Assembly: GCA_014529385.2 (NCBI GenBank) | Contig: CM043959.1 | Location: 90,985,029 to 91,049,028 of the forward strand | Length of the DNA: 64,000 nt | From: Adiantum capillus-veneris | Lineage: Eukaryota; Streptophyta; Polypodiopsida; Polypodiales; Pteridaceae | Direction: 5' to 3' | In this document: positions 33,880 to 45,583 of the stretch, one piece after another | Numbering within the stretch: position 1 is the first letter of the stretch | How the letters are laid out: each line of letters starts with the position of its first letter | Notes under the pieces: model-generated | Databases searched by the model: none | What the model saw: the letters and a program-made list of their open reading frames with translations, nothing else | What the model was told of the DNA's origin: nothing | Program-made: the position numbers and the translations under genes

Positions 33880-35430
33880 GGGTGAAAGCATGATTAGGTG
33901 ATACACTATTTCCCCCTATTAAGGTAAAATTTTGGCTCCAAATCTTTAGGTAGATTCAACTTTCAAGTGGGTGAGGTTGCATGTGTGAGCCCAATTTTTG
34001 AGCATTCGAGTCATAAATTTATTTCACTAGTGCAAGTGGAAAGGTACGTACGACTGGGTTTTATTCATTCGTAGAGAGAATCGAGTGAAGATCCATATGG
34101 TGAGTGCATGTTCTTGGGTCTGTAAATTAAAAGGCGGAGTCAGGGGACGAGGGAGGGGCAATTACTAACGCACGACATTTACAACCACAAACAGGAAAGG
34201 TCCACATAGTTCTGTAATTTTCTTAAGTAACGCACATAAACTGTTTCAGGCCTGGGAGAAGTGTGCTGCATTGGTGTAGCTCAGTCGGTGTTGTTCAGTT
34301 GGAGCAGACCTTCATATCGTGTCCTTTTGCATGATCTACACTCCCAGATAATGCACATTGTCCACTTATGTGCCTTTGTAGGAAGTCTCGCGTTGATTCT
34401 TCTGCTTTCAAGAAAAATGAAACGCCTGACCGCCAGTGCAATCGAAAGGCTTCTCCTATGGACACTCAGTCTACTACTACGGCTATTGCTGAAAAAAATG
34501 AGCAGCCAGTTTGCTGGAAATCTAAGCAAAGGTTAGTTTGTTTTACTTTCAAATGCAAAAGAGTGTTGGTCATTAATGCATGTTTATGTTCATGATTATT
34601 GTGCATGGTATTCAAACTCATACAAGTGCCATAACCATCAATGCCATGTTGCAAAAGTAATTGTTTGTTATATATCTTTTTTCTTTTGCTATATGTAGGG
34701 AATTTTCCAAGGTTTGAGTACCCAAAACTGGCAAGATTCTGCCAGAAAAAGGAGGAGTTTGCAGAGGTTTACGTTTTGAGCCAGAGGGGGAAGTTGTGGA
34801 ATCACTTGTCAGCTGGTGACTTGCCAGAATCAGAGTGGCTGACTGTGTTTGATACCCCAAAATATAAAGGCTGAAAGATTTTTCTTAATATGGTGAAGCC
34901 TCAATTTGTTGATAAATGTAGGCTACTGTTCTATAGGGTGTACCAAGAGCCTCCGAGAAATAATGAAATTTACTTGAAGTTTGCCACATGCTTCACTTAC
35001 GAGAGGTGCTCTACTGATAAAGTTGATCCAGAGGACCATAAGATTGCATGGGCCTCATTTGCAGAGAATGTAATACTAAGCTTGAAGCGTAACCGTGTTG
35101 CATGGAAGAGGAGTAGGAAGCGCGAGAAGGAGACAAGTGAGCGCTGTTAGCTCACGCTGTGTATTTCTTATCCAAAAAACTTATAAAAAACTTACAAAAT
35201 TGGATTTTATACCTTAGCCAAGGTCTTTGGGTGGTCAAAAGTAATAATCTGGAGTTCTACCAAAGCTGGGAATTGAATGGCTGATACAATCTGGAAGCTT
35301 GTAGCCCTGGCTCATTAATTACAAGGTTTATCAAGAAGACATGAGTTACAATATTCCCGTTTTATCAAAATAATAATTGTTTTACAAGGAGAACCCCGAA
35401 AAATGATGTCCATGCTAGCTTGCTGATAAC
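33880..35430. other. Unassigned 1.55-kb segment between gypsy D and gypsy B
   Basis: It is unlike the gypsy or copia elements here. On the plus strand there is an exon-like open stretch (34699-35150) preceded by a strong 3' splice-site-like sequence (pyrimidine tract, then TATATGTAG ending at 34698). A possible donor, AAAG/GTTAGT, is at 34531/34532. No terminal repeats mark its ends. It may be captured host sequence, part of another element, or old flanking DNA. Confidence 0.5.
34699..35150 (+). pseudogene. Unrecognised gene fragment with one internal stop
   Basis: One frame runs from the splice-like acceptor to 35150 with a single TGA at 34872-34874. It encodes about 150 residues of normal-looking composition: NFPRFEYPKLARFCQKKEEF and WNHLSAGDLPESEWL before the stop, then FVDKCRLLFYRVYQEPPRNN and KIAWASFAENVILSLKRNRV, with a very basic C-terminus. 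The frame upstream of a possible 167-bp intron (34532-34698) would join in phase with an open stretch starting at 34261. That stretch does not look protein-like, so the gene model is unproven. I do not recognise the family. Confidence 0.45.
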
Positions 35431-35592
35431 AGTCTTATAATACAAAAACTTTGTTAATTTATACATATTTACATTTGCTTACTCTAGAGAAGCATTGTAA
35501 GCATTGACGAAATTTAGGTTATCCTTTAATTGTATGCCTTGCATCCATCTAGCATCTTCAAAAGGATAGTTCTTAAACTTAATAAGATACCA

Positions 35593-36168
35593 TCAGATAA
35601 TCTTACCGCCTCTCAATACCTTGTCTTCGTGTTGGAGAATGGACTCAAGCTGCAACACATCTTTTTGGTCCTCAATCTCTCGTGGGTCTTCAATAGTTGG
35701 TTCTTGAGGTGGCTCTCCTTTGTAAGGCTTTAGCAGGATCACATGGAAAGCATTGTGCATGAACCATTGACTGGGAAACTTGAGTTGAGAGGCCATCTCA
35801 TTGATTGGTCTAAGAATCTGGAAGGGACCATAGTACCTTTTTGCTAGTTTAACATAGTACTTTTGGTGTCTCGTAGGATTCTTGCCCGTTGTGTGCCTTA
35901 ATCAAGCCTTGGGTAATTTAAGCAAGACCCAATCATTTTGTTTAAAGGCTTGAGCTCTTATGTGCAACCTTTTGCCTTTGCTGTGAGATAGAGATAGCAT
36001 CCTTAATCTTTTGGAAAGATTCTTGTAGGTCTCGGCTATACTCATCTGCAACGAAGATCTTTCATGTATTTTAAGTAGCAAGGGACTTTTGGATCTTCCC
36101 TCAATTACCTCAAAAGGTGCTTTTCCGGTGGAGGTATGTACAGTGTTATTGTAGACATACTCCACCAA
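35593..36168 (-). pseudogene. Integrase C-terminus and tail of gypsy B
   Basis: In frames broken near 35900 it shows VYNNTVHTSTGKAPFEVIEG, then the LLKPYKGEPP segment and the start of the chromodomain-like tail (ILQHEDKVLRGGKII). It is ended by a TGA at 35595-35593, the same site as in C and D. Confidence 0.8.
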
Positions 36169-36767
36169 TGGTAAGTACTTCTCCTTTGGGACCTTTGATC
36201 TACTTCTGTTACATAGGCTTTTAGTAGATTAAGAAATGTTATGTAAGCTATTTCACTTTGGCCATCCGTTTGGGGATGATAGGTTGAAGAAAAGTTTAGC
36301 CTTGTACCTAAATTCTCAAAGAGAACCTTCCAAAAATTAATGGTCATTCTAGGATCTCTATCCGACACTATGGACATTGGCAAGCCATGGTACTTGAAGA
36401 TTTGTGATACTAAGAGGGTTTCCATTTGATGGGCTTTGATAGTCTTTTTGACTGGTATGAAATGTGCTTGTTTGCTAAACCTGTCTACTATTGTCCATAT
36501 TCTTGTATTCCCATGGATAGACTTAGGCAATCCAAAGATAAACTCCATGGATATGCTCTCCCATGGTGAATTAGAGATTGGAAAAGTTTGAAGCAATCCA
36601 GGTTGCTTCCCTCTATCAAACATCATCTTTTGGCATACCACACATTTTGAAACATACTCGTATATGTTTGCTTTCATGGTAGGCCAATAGAAATATGTTT
36701 CTATCCCTTTTAGGGTACACTGAATCCCTCTATACTTTGCATAAGGAGGAGCATGAGATTCATACAT
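36105..36767 (-). pseudogene. Integrase core of gypsy B
   Basis: The 220-residue frame has two lesions in key positions. In the zinc module the second His reads Tyr (AKYRGIQ for GHRGIQ). The first catalytic Asp reads Glu (SMEFIFG for SMDFIFG). SIVSDRDPRMTINFW and YHPQTDGQSEIA, with the other two acidic residues, are intact. The frame shifts just before VEYVYNN. Confidence 0.86.
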
Positions 36768-37541
36768 TACTTTCTCACGTAGTGAGTTAGTAATGCATAG
36801 TCTATTGCCATAGAGAAGATAACCATCTTGTAGGATAAATGGTTCTCTTTCTTCCCTAGTGCAAGGGCTGAAATCAAATCTCTAAAATTGGGATCGATAG
36901 CGTACTCATACACTATAGAAGATATATCATTGTGAGTTGGAAACAACATTCACTCTTGGTCGTCTTGAGAGTGCATCGTCTACTTGATTATGCTTGCCAG
37001 TAATGTGAGCAATGTGAAAATGAAATTGCGAAAGGAAATTTGCCCACCTCATTTGTTTGTCGGAGAGCTTGGTCTCTGTCATGAAGTACTTAAGGATTTG
37101 GAGATCCGTCCGCAGAATAAAAGGAGTCCCCAATAAATAGTGCTTCCATGAGTCTAGGGCATGTAGAACTGCGAGGAGTTCCTATTTATATATGCCTAGA
37201 GCTTGCTCAACAGGGTCAAGCCTTTGACTTTGATAGGCTATGGCGTGCCCTTCTTGGAGAAAAATATCACCAGAAGCGTCACATTGGACCTCAGATGGCT
37301 TTGAGAGATCCAATAGTGTAAGCACGGGTTGAGAGATAAGCTTTTCAAAAGCATTGTTCTCCTTGGCAAACCATGTATACCTAACATTTTTCTTTATTAG
37401 GTCATGTAATGGCCCCATGATTTGTGGGAATTTTTCTATGAAGCACCTATAGTATGCACACATACCTATAAAGCTTCTTAGTTTATGTAGATTCCTTGGA
37501 TTAAGCCATCCTTTTATTACCTCTAGCTTTGATGGATCCAT
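36768..37541 (-). pseudogene. RNase H and RT connection of gypsy B
   Basis: Open pieces at 36949-36767, 37133-36927 and 37541-37182 together cover MDPSKLEVIKGW, FIGMCAYYRCFIEKF, EVQCDASG, DLQILKYFMTETKLSDKQMR and SRRPRVN. About 20 residues of RNase H are missing near 37268, compared with element A. Confidence 0.78.
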
Positions 37542-38117
37542 TTGAATGCCATCTTGAGAGATAATGTGACCTAAATACTGAATCTCTTGTAAGAAAAAAT
37601 CACATTTCTTTCGATTAATATAAAGTTTATTGTCTTGTAAAACTTGAAATATTACCTGGAGGTGTTGTTTGTGTTCGTCTAGTGAATTAGATTAGATGAT
37701 TATATCATCAAAGAACACTCCAGTAAAAGTTCGGGGAGGCCTGAATAGCTTCTACATCAAGCGGTTAAATGTGGCTGGTGTATTGGTCAAACCAAAAGGC
37801 ATGACAATGTACTCGTAAAGACCAAAAGTAGTGAGAAATGCGGTCTTTACAATGTCTTGATCGACTATCCTTATTTGATGGTAGCCACTTTTTAGGTCAA
37901 TCCTATTGAAGTAGGTTGACCCTTGTAGCTTATCAAATAGGTCTTCTACCCATGGAACGGGAAACCTATTTTTGATAGTGATCCTATATAGTGCTCTATA
38001 GTCGACACACATACGATATGTGCCGTCTTTATTTTGCACTAATAACATTGGTGAGAAAAATGGAGATGAGCTAGGCCTAACCATGCCCTTCTCAACTAAC
38101 TCATGCACTTCCCGCAC
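37542..38117 (-). pseudogene. RT palm of gypsy B
   Basis: The frame 38117-37752 has [42 protein letters not shown] and [11 protein letters not shown], then a stop. The catalytic FFDDIII follows in the same sense near 37700, with another stop right after it. Confidence 0.82.
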
Positions 38118-38770
38118 AATCTCCTCTTGTTGAGCTTGGGAAACTCTATAAGGAGGTTTATTAGGTGGTGAACTTCCTAGAAGGAGTTCAATTGCATGGT
38201 CATCATTCCGTCATTTTGGAGGTAGTTCACAAGGGATATCGTCAATAAAAACATCTTGAAACCCCTTGAGGAAATTGGATATCTCTAATTCCTTTTGACT
38301 TTTTATATATTCTTTCGCTAAAGCATTAGGTTCATTTTAAGAATCTTTAACAAAAATCATGTACGCAAAAATAAAGCTCTTTATTAACGTATTGAAAGCT
38401 TGATTATGTACAAGAGGTATGGTACTACACAACTCCTTAGCATCTATGCACATATGTTTTTCCCTGAACCTCGAGTAGATTTGCCTTTCAAGAAATTTAA
38501 CATTGGTAGCCATGCGCTCAAACCATGGTGCCCCTAGGATTACATCCTCGTGCTTGAGAGGAGAGATAAAGAAGTCCTCCTTGTCCACATAGCTTTGGAT
38601 ATGAAGCCTCAATTTTCCAATTAAGGGAGTGACTGAGGCTTCTTGCCCCTTCAAAGCACCATTGGTAGGTAGGACATCTCCCATCTCATAGGCTTGGATG
38701 CCTAGCTTGGTGGTCAACTGTGTGGATATGAAATTGTGAGTAGAACCATGGTCAAAGAGAATAAAAGCAT
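38118..38770 (-). pseudogene. Protease region of gypsy B
   Basis: In minus sense it reads HDAFILFDHGSTHNF and continues in the open piece 38717-38337 with KLGIQAYEMGD, TPLIGKLRLHIQSYVDKEDF and DVILGAPWFERM. The protease active-site triplet region reads DHGST, where element A has DPGST. A codon read as Gly here (CATGCTTGGGGAAAG in minus sense) is a TGA stop in element A. Confidence 0.8.
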
Positions 38771-39504
38771 CATGTTCTATTACCTTTCCCCAAGCATGGC
38801 ATAGAGGAGATCCTTTGTGGTGAGCATCCTCTTCTAGTATGAGGAGGATGGAGAATAGGGTGACCTCTTTCCCGCCTTTTTCTTCCCTTTTTCCTCCTTG
38901 TTTGCACCATCACTTTCTTTAAAAGATGAAGAGGATGAAGAAGATGGAGAAGCGGGTGACCTCTTTCTCACCTTTTTCTTCTCTTGTTTTCTCTCGTCCC
39001 TCTTTGAATTATGGTGTAGAGAAGTGTGCATGGTCTTCTCCGTTTAGGGGGTGTTGGAGAGCGTTTTCCCCGCCGTCCTCGTGGAGCCATCTTCACTAAT
39101 GTGGCAGGAGACTCACTTCTTTCTGGTTCTTTTGGTGGGGGTTCTACCATTGAAATTTGAGTTCTCCTTTGGGAAGGAGATGCATCGTCAAGTAGTAGAT
39201 TTTTGAGCCCTTCGTACTTATCCTCTTCTTCTTCTCTTATCGGAGAGAGGCCTCTTTTGGAAGTCTCACAAGGAGGATTCCTAGGTACTCTCTCTTCTTG
39301 GTGGGGAGTTTGGAGAATCCCATGAGTACGTAATTGCCGTTGCACTTCACCTTAGACGGATGGATTTCCCATGGCTTGTTGAAGCTTGGTAACAAGGTAA
39401 TTAACAAGCATAGGGGCATCATTAGGAGTCTGTTCATTAACAAATCCAATGCTATCAACATTAATTTTACTCTATTTAGTATTGTCAGCCATTCTAATAA
39501 ATTT
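38771..39504 (-). pseudogene. Gag of gypsy B, capsid and zinc knuckle deleted
   Basis: It starts MADN at about 39492, followed by a leader similar to element A and an Arg/Ser/Pro-rich segment (KRSPTPPKRRRP). It then jumps from SPYSPSSSY straight to the sequence just before the protease. Compared with element A the capsid domain and the CX2CX4HX4C knuckle are absent, a loss of roughly 0.7-0.8 kb. Copia 2 is inserted 12 bp upstream of the ATG. Confidence 0.78.
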
Positions 39505-39696
39505 TGTTGGGGTATAAAGCCCAATGTGGTCGCCTAGGTAAGTGGGCGGGCCGCCAGGTATGTACACATATTCTTTTGTAAAAACCTAATAAGAACTCAC
39601 TATGCTCTACACATTACAGTAGAGCGAGTTCACCATATCGTCGTGCTCTTCTTCTCGCACTCTCTCTCGCGTCATACTTCCGCTCGTACTCCTTCA
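39505..39696 (+). repeat. 5' LTR of copia 2
   Basis: 192 bp, TGTTGGGG to CTCCTTCA. About five substitutions and one 3-bp indel separate it from its partner. Confidence 0.92.
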
Positions 39697-39710
39697 ACTG
39701 GTATCAGAGC
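39697..39710 (+). other. Primer-binding site of copia 2
   Basis: ACTGGTATCAGAGC directly follows the LTR. Confidence 0.9.
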
Positions 39711-40841
39711 TCAGATCGAGGCTCGGGGCAGCACTGCAAGAGGCTAGACTCACCAGCTCAGATTGGAGTGAAATTCGACAGGCGAGGACACGGCCCCAAA
39801 TCTCGTGGGACAGCCCAAAGGGCTAGGTGTTGTCAGAATTTCATTCTGAGGTCATCTCGGCTTCGGCTTCGACAAAGGTCTGCGCAGACCATTTTCGACT
39901 ACGTGGTCTCGACGGGTGCAGATCCGACTCTGCAAATTTGGGGTTTTTGGCCTACGATTGCAGGTGCTGAGGATATCTTTGGCCTACGACACTCGACAAA
40001 TTTGGGGTTTTTGGCCTACGAGTACAGGTGCTGCAGGCTAGAGTGTTGATTTGTGGCTGTCTACACATTGAAGGACGGCTCAAAGTTCTTGGAGGCGTGT
40101 CACATACGACACAGGCGCATCTACACACAGACTGTAGGCGACATCCACTAGTTCATCAGGTAGCTTGTGTTTGCTGCTTGATATTCCAGATTTCATCCTG
40201 ACATTGCAGGTACTTCCACATGGGATGTATTGTCAGACATGATGTATGTCTGTTGAGGGTTTTCTGGCTGTGAGTCACGCAGCAAACAACCGCCGCAGCG
40301 GTTGCAGTATACAGTGGGAAATTTGTGGATGTATGACTTTGTGGGAAGTCTATGTACTGTCAGATTTAGTGCAGCCTTTGTTGAGGGTCGAGTGAGGTTT
40401 CATTGAGTTGGGGGATTCTCGAATGTTGAGATCCTTTCGGTGATACAAGTCTTGGAGCGATCCCTCGAGCACCCTTAGATAGGCAACTAGGATGTATTGA
40501 CTATGAGTTAGACAATTGGGATTGCATCTTTGCTTTACTGCCGTTGAGGCATTGTCGCAGTCTATGCTTACAGGACAGTGACAAGGCAGTGAGAGACAGT
40601 ACAGGTGCAGGACAGGTTTACCCGCAGCTTACAGTGTCAGAGAGACAGTGTTTTTGAGCTGTTTTTTGGTCTGTTTTTGAGTACACCAGAGCCATTTTAC
40701 AAAGGAGACTCTGCCAAAATTTATGCAGAATCTGAAGCTTTCTTGGTTCATTTGACAGGTTGATATTGGTTCAGAGGTCAGTTTACAGGGGAAACTCTGC
40801 CAAATTTTTCCCAGAAAAGTAAACTACTTTGAAGCGTAGCT
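39711..40841 (+). other. Leader of copia 2
   Basis: Parallel to 27030-28112 in copy 1. It has a local duplication near 39928-40030 (repeated CAAATTTGGGGTTTTTGGCC) that is absent from copy 1. Confidence 0.65.
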
Positions 40842-41789
40842 ATGGCTGGATCACAGGACACTGCTCTTTACAATATCAAGAAGCTGGATGGAACCAATTT
40901 CCCATTGCGGAAGAAGCAGATTTGGCACGTGTTGGTACAAAAGAAGCAGATAAAACCTATAAAGCTCAAGGGGATAAAACCAGAAGATATAGACGAAGAT
41001 GAATGGAGCGAAATGGATGAATTGGCACTTTCTACCATTATGTTCACTTTGGCAGAAAGCGTTTACTTCAATGTAGCAGACGAGATGTCGGCTTATCAAG
41101 CATGGTTAAAGCTGAGTGATCTTTATGAGAAGCACAGTGCAGCCTCACAGGTATACTGGCTTAAGAAGCTTGTTGACTTGAAGATGAAAGAAGGGACACC
41201 TATGTCCAATCATCTGAATGAATTCAACACAATCTATAGTCAGTTGTCAGCTCAAGGTGTCAAGTTTGATGAACCTGTTAGAGCTATGTTCCTGTTGATC
41301 ACATTGCCGGAAAGTTGGGACACTTTTCGCACAGCTTTGAGTAATTCTGCACCTCCATATGGTTTGAACATGGCAGGTGTAGAAGGAAGTCTGCTTACTG
41401 AAGAAACCAATAGAAAGACAATGGACAAAGGCAACGGAACAGCCTTAGTTGTCAGGGGAAGGACCAAAGAAAAGTACAAAGGTGGAAAGAGGAATCAGTC
41501 TCGTAGCAAGTCCCGCAGTGCTAAAGGCAAGAGTGGCATAGAATGCTACCATTGTGGCAAGAAGGGTCACATGAAAAGAGACTGCAGAGAATGGAAAGTA
41601 GAAAAAGGCAAAGAGAAAGCTGAAGACCATGGTGAGAAGAACAAGTCCTCAGTGAAGATTCAAGAAATAAATGTGACAAACACTGTTGCAGAGGATGACA
41701 GTCTAGTGTCACGAGACATCTACTTCTTGAAGAATACAATGGACTCAGCTCTTCTTACAGCATCTGCTGGAAATATACTAAGTGACTAG
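40842..41789 (+). pseudogene. Copia 2 gag
   Basis: 315 codons, with the same layout as in copy 1: MAGSQDTALYNIKKLDGTNF, the helical UBN2-type body, a basic linker and the knuckle CYHCGKKGHMKRDC. A TAG at 41787-41789 replaces the Trp codon just before the protease active site. Directly after it the protease reads IIHSGASLH, where copy 1 has IIDSGTSLH, so the catalytic Asp is lost as well. Confidence 0.88.
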
Positions 41790-41816
41790 ATTATACACTC
41801 AGGGGCATCACTTCAT

Positions 41817-43331
41817 GTGTCTCCAAACAAGGAGTGGTTTACCTCTTATGTGACCACTAAAGATCATGTTCGGCTAGGCAATGGGCAGACATGTGAGATC
41901 TTAGGTGTTGGAGATGTTCAATTGAACTTTCAGAATGGCTCTTCTTTCACGTTGAAGAATGTGAGACATGTTCCCGCAATTACAAAGAGCTTGATCAACA
42001 CAGGTTTACTTGATGATGCTGGCTACGTCACCACTTTTGGACATAACATGTGGAAGATATCCAAGGGTTCTATGACAGTAGCACATGGAGTAAAGTCTGG
42101 AGGACTTTACATGATTTATGTATCAAAATTCTCTAAAAATGTAATCAATGTAACCGAGCAGCCGAACGTTTCTTTGTGGCATAGCCGGTTAGGACATATG
42201 TCCAAGAAGGGAATGGAAATCTTGTCTCGTTCTGGTTATTTGCCTGGCTTTTTATTTAATGATTTTGAATTCTGTGAACATTGTCTGTATGGTAAGCAAA
42301 CACAGCAGCCACATAAGCATAGAAGCAATAGAAGAGATACACAGTTGGCACTTGTTCACAGCGATTTGTGTGGACCTATGCCTAACCTATCTCTAGGAGG
42401 AGCTTCTTACTTTATGACATTTATAGATGATTACTCGAGGAAAGTATGGGTTTACTTTCTTAAGCACAAGGATGAAGCGTTTAGTGTTTTCAAAACGTTT
42501 GTGACACTTGTGGAGAATCAGAGTGGCAAGAACCTTAAATGCTTACGCATTGAGAATGGTGGAGAGTATGTTTCAAAGGCCTTTCAGGACTTTTGTGAGT
42601 CAAAAGGTATAAAACGTGAACTTACTGCTCCTTACAATCCTCCTCAAAATGGTGTTGCTGAGAGGATGAATAGGACCATACAAGAGAAGGTCAGAAGTAT
42701 GCTGTCTAATGCACAACTGCCAAATCGGTTTTGGGCTGAAGCTGTATCAACAGCTGTTCATCTTATAAATAGATCTCCTAGCAAGGTTTTGCAGAAGGAT
42801 TCAGTGCTAGAGATGGGCAAAATGCCCTCATACAAGCATCTCAGAGTCTTTGGCTATGAGGCATATACTCATGTTCCAAAGGAATTTAGGAACAAACTTG
42901 AGCCAAAGATTAGAAAGTGCATCTTTCTAGGCTATGGTAATTCTGGGGAGATGGGGTACAGACTTTGGGATCCCGAATCCAGAAAGGTTATCCGCAGCAA
43001 TGATTTTCACTTTAATGAAGCCAAATATCATTCTAAACCAAAGAGGGTCAAGGAGATTAGAAGATTTGTATTCCAAGAAGATGGACCTGCACGTGCAAGA
43101 CAAAATGTCAGGGCTGAAGAGGAGCAAGGACAGGATAGAGTGGAACCACAGGTTGTGGCTGAGCTTGAGCCACCTATTGTGCGTAGATCAGGACGTATCA
43201 CGCGACCTCCTGATAGGTTTGTTCCATCTATGAACTATGTCATGTTGATTGATTGCAATGAGCCTTCATGTTACAAGGAAGCAGTGCAAATGAAGGACTC
43301 CGGGAATTGGCAATTGGCCATGCGGTTATAG
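41817..43331 (+). pseudogene. Copia 2 protease end and integrase
   Basis: 504 codons in the same frame. It contains SPNKEWFTSY and the pre-integrase domain (LWHSRLGHMSKKGMEILS), the zinc motif end CEHCLYGKQ, the integrase core with HSDLCGPMP and FIDDYSRKVWVYF, IENGGEY (Glu in place of the usual Asp), PYNPPQNGVAERMN and the C-terminal FLGYGNSGEMGYRLWDP. It ends at the TAG 43329-43331 shared with copy 1. The integrase is not otherwise broken. Confidence 0.9.
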
Positions 43332-43616
43332 ATGACAGCTCTGCACAAAAACCAGACATGGAAGCTAGTTAAATTACCACAGGGCAAAAAGGCTCTACCT
43401 TGTAAATGGGTTTACTGGAATAACATCACTGCTCATGATAGTCAGCCAAAGTACAAAGCAAGGCTTGTTGCCAAGGGCTTTAAGCAAGAACAAGGCATTG
43501 ACTTTGATGAAGTCTTCTCTCTGGTGGTCAAGATGACTACATTGAGATGCTTTCTTGCATTGGTTGCCATATTAGATTTGGTGTTGTACCAAATGGATGT
43601 CAAGACAGTGTTCTTG
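43332..43616 (+). pseudogene. Copia 2 RT, N-terminal part
   Basis: This is the first 95 codons of RT up to MDVKTVFL, where gypsy A interrupts after TCTTG (43612-43616). The reading continues at 52376. Confidence 0.9.
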
Positions 43617-45223
43617 TGTAATGGAATTTGCCTATTCAATTTGAGAGTAGCGGAATTTAATGAGAGTACTTTCAAGAAATGATTTTGTGAGCATAGCGGT
43701 AGACATAATTGAAGATAGCAACATAATCATAGCAATTAGTTAACTTGGCATAGGCAATACTTTTTCAAGAGAGAGAGTTTAGAGAACATGACAACAATTG
43801 AGGACCGGATTTATGTGGAGCCGGTCCCCCCTCCAATAGGCATTTGTATTATGATTTCTCCCATAAAGAGAGACTTGTTACAATACAGTCTTTGTGTTCC
43901 TTGTGACCTAGGTGATGCCATGAAGATGGAAGGCTTCATGCACCACAAACATAACATAAACTTGAAGAAAGATTTAACTATCCCAAGCCTCAATCCCAAG
44001 ACCTCAAACACCTTCGAAGGTGGAGAGAGCTAGCAGGGAATGAGGGTAGGGAAGAGGAAGAAGAAACATTTCGTAGGAGAAAGAATTAGTTCCTCACTTA
44101 TCATACTCTTGTTGCTAGCATACATAATAGCATAGTAATGAAGAAGAAGGAGATGGCAAGCTTAAACATTGAAGCATGGCTCTTGGTTGGATTTGCACTC
44201 CATAGCCAAGAGTGTTGGTGTAGGCTCTCAACCTCTACTTGCTTGGAGAGGGAGCTCTTTCACTTTGCATAGCACACCAAAGAGAGTGATTGTGAGTGTG
44301 TGTGGGTGAGTATACCCCCTAGGCACCCCCCTAGCTTGCTTGGGTTGACCCCGCCTTGTAGCTCATGCCTGAAGCTCATTGGACCCTTCCAGGCCTAGCC
44401 AATCACAAGCAAGAGCCATTACAAGCAACATGGGTAGCCTTGGGACAAGTGTCCCCCTTTCCCCTTTGAGAGAGAGGACTTGATAAATGAAAAATCAATT
44501 AGATAATTCAAGTAATTTATCATTGGACCCCTTTGAATCTTAGCCAATAGGCTTCAAGCAACACATGAAGGTAACATGGGTAGGGGCCTGACATGTGTCC
44601 TTGCTGCCTCTTCAAGTTGGGGCTTCCCTTGTGTGTGTGAGTGGGTGTTCTCTCTCTAGCTCCTAGGAAAAGGGCTCGCCCCCCCTCTTGTAGGAATGAT
44701 TTTGACTTTAGGTGATCAAGCACCTTACTCATCAAGCATGACAAAGCACTTGAACTAGGGGGTGTTCCCACAAGCATCTCAGGCAAGCTTCTCAAGGCAC
44801 CTCAAGTACTTTAATCATGCAGCAAGTCAAGCACCTCAATCATGGAGCCAGTCAAGCACCTCAAGCATCTTAATCAAGCACCTCAAGCATGAAAAACACC
44901 TCAAGCATGACAAGCACCTCGAGCTTGGGCCGGGTTCCCACCTCAAGCTCAGCCCTAGCTTACTTAAGGTCAAAGGACTTTTACACACATTTATTGGAGG
45001 TCTTCAATGAAGCTAACCCTAAGGTCTTATGCTCCATTGGTTAGCCTTGCTCTTTGATAGACCATCTCCCTTTTGGGCCCCTTTACCATTGGCCCCGTGT
45101 TGAGATAGATCTAAAAGCACATACCTATATCTTAACACTTGTTCCCGTTTATTCTCCCACATTAAGTGATCAATTTAATATGAGAAAATCATTTGGGTGA
45201 GTTAGATATTAGATTTTATGACA
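43617..45223 (-). repeat. 3' LTR of gypsy A
   Basis: 1607 bp. It includes an 18-bp minisatellite (CAAGCACCTCAAGCATGA type) at about 44780-44930 with one unit more than the 5' LTR. Confidence 0.93.
44770..44945. repeat. 18-bp minisatellite in gypsy A LTR
   Basis: Variants of CACCTCAAGCATGACAAG are repeated about eight times. The partner run in the right LTR (51935-52090) lacks exactly one 18-bp unit. An inverted, expanded relative lies at 20650-20810. Confidence 0.8.
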
Positions 45224-45583
45224 TTACCTCTCTCTTGAAATCATAGTCGTCCTCGACTATGAGGTAGAATAGATAAAGTCTTAGTCATTAGTCAATCGTA
45301 CTTAGCGGGTAAAGGATCCCTTTTTACCCTACGACATCTTTCCAAAATGGATGACTAATCCATTTGGTGCTTGGGAGACATAGCTGCCGCAAGCATGTCT
45401 GCTCTTTTAGTCCATTTAATTCTCCCATAGTAGAGTGACAAATTGTACTTGGTGTTTGAGAGACGTCGTCATCACAAACATGATTCTAAGCATTCATACT
45501 AGTTAAATTTGTGCACAATTAAAAAGAGGACTAGTCATATAAGACAAAAACATGAGTTATTTAAAAGAAATTTGTACATTTGC
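45224..45583 (-). other. 3' untranslated region and polypurine tract of gypsy A
   Basis: The minus strand reads AAGAGAGAGGTAA against the LTR (45224-45236). The perfect hairpin TCATAGTC/GACTATGA is at 45241-45262. No coding is seen. Confidence 0.8.

Noticed and set aside
34274-34290. tRNA-like start GGTGTAGCTCAGTCGG
   Set aside because: It matches an internal promoter A-box, but no B-box or cloverleaf follows within 80 bp, so neither a tRNA nor a SINE is supported.
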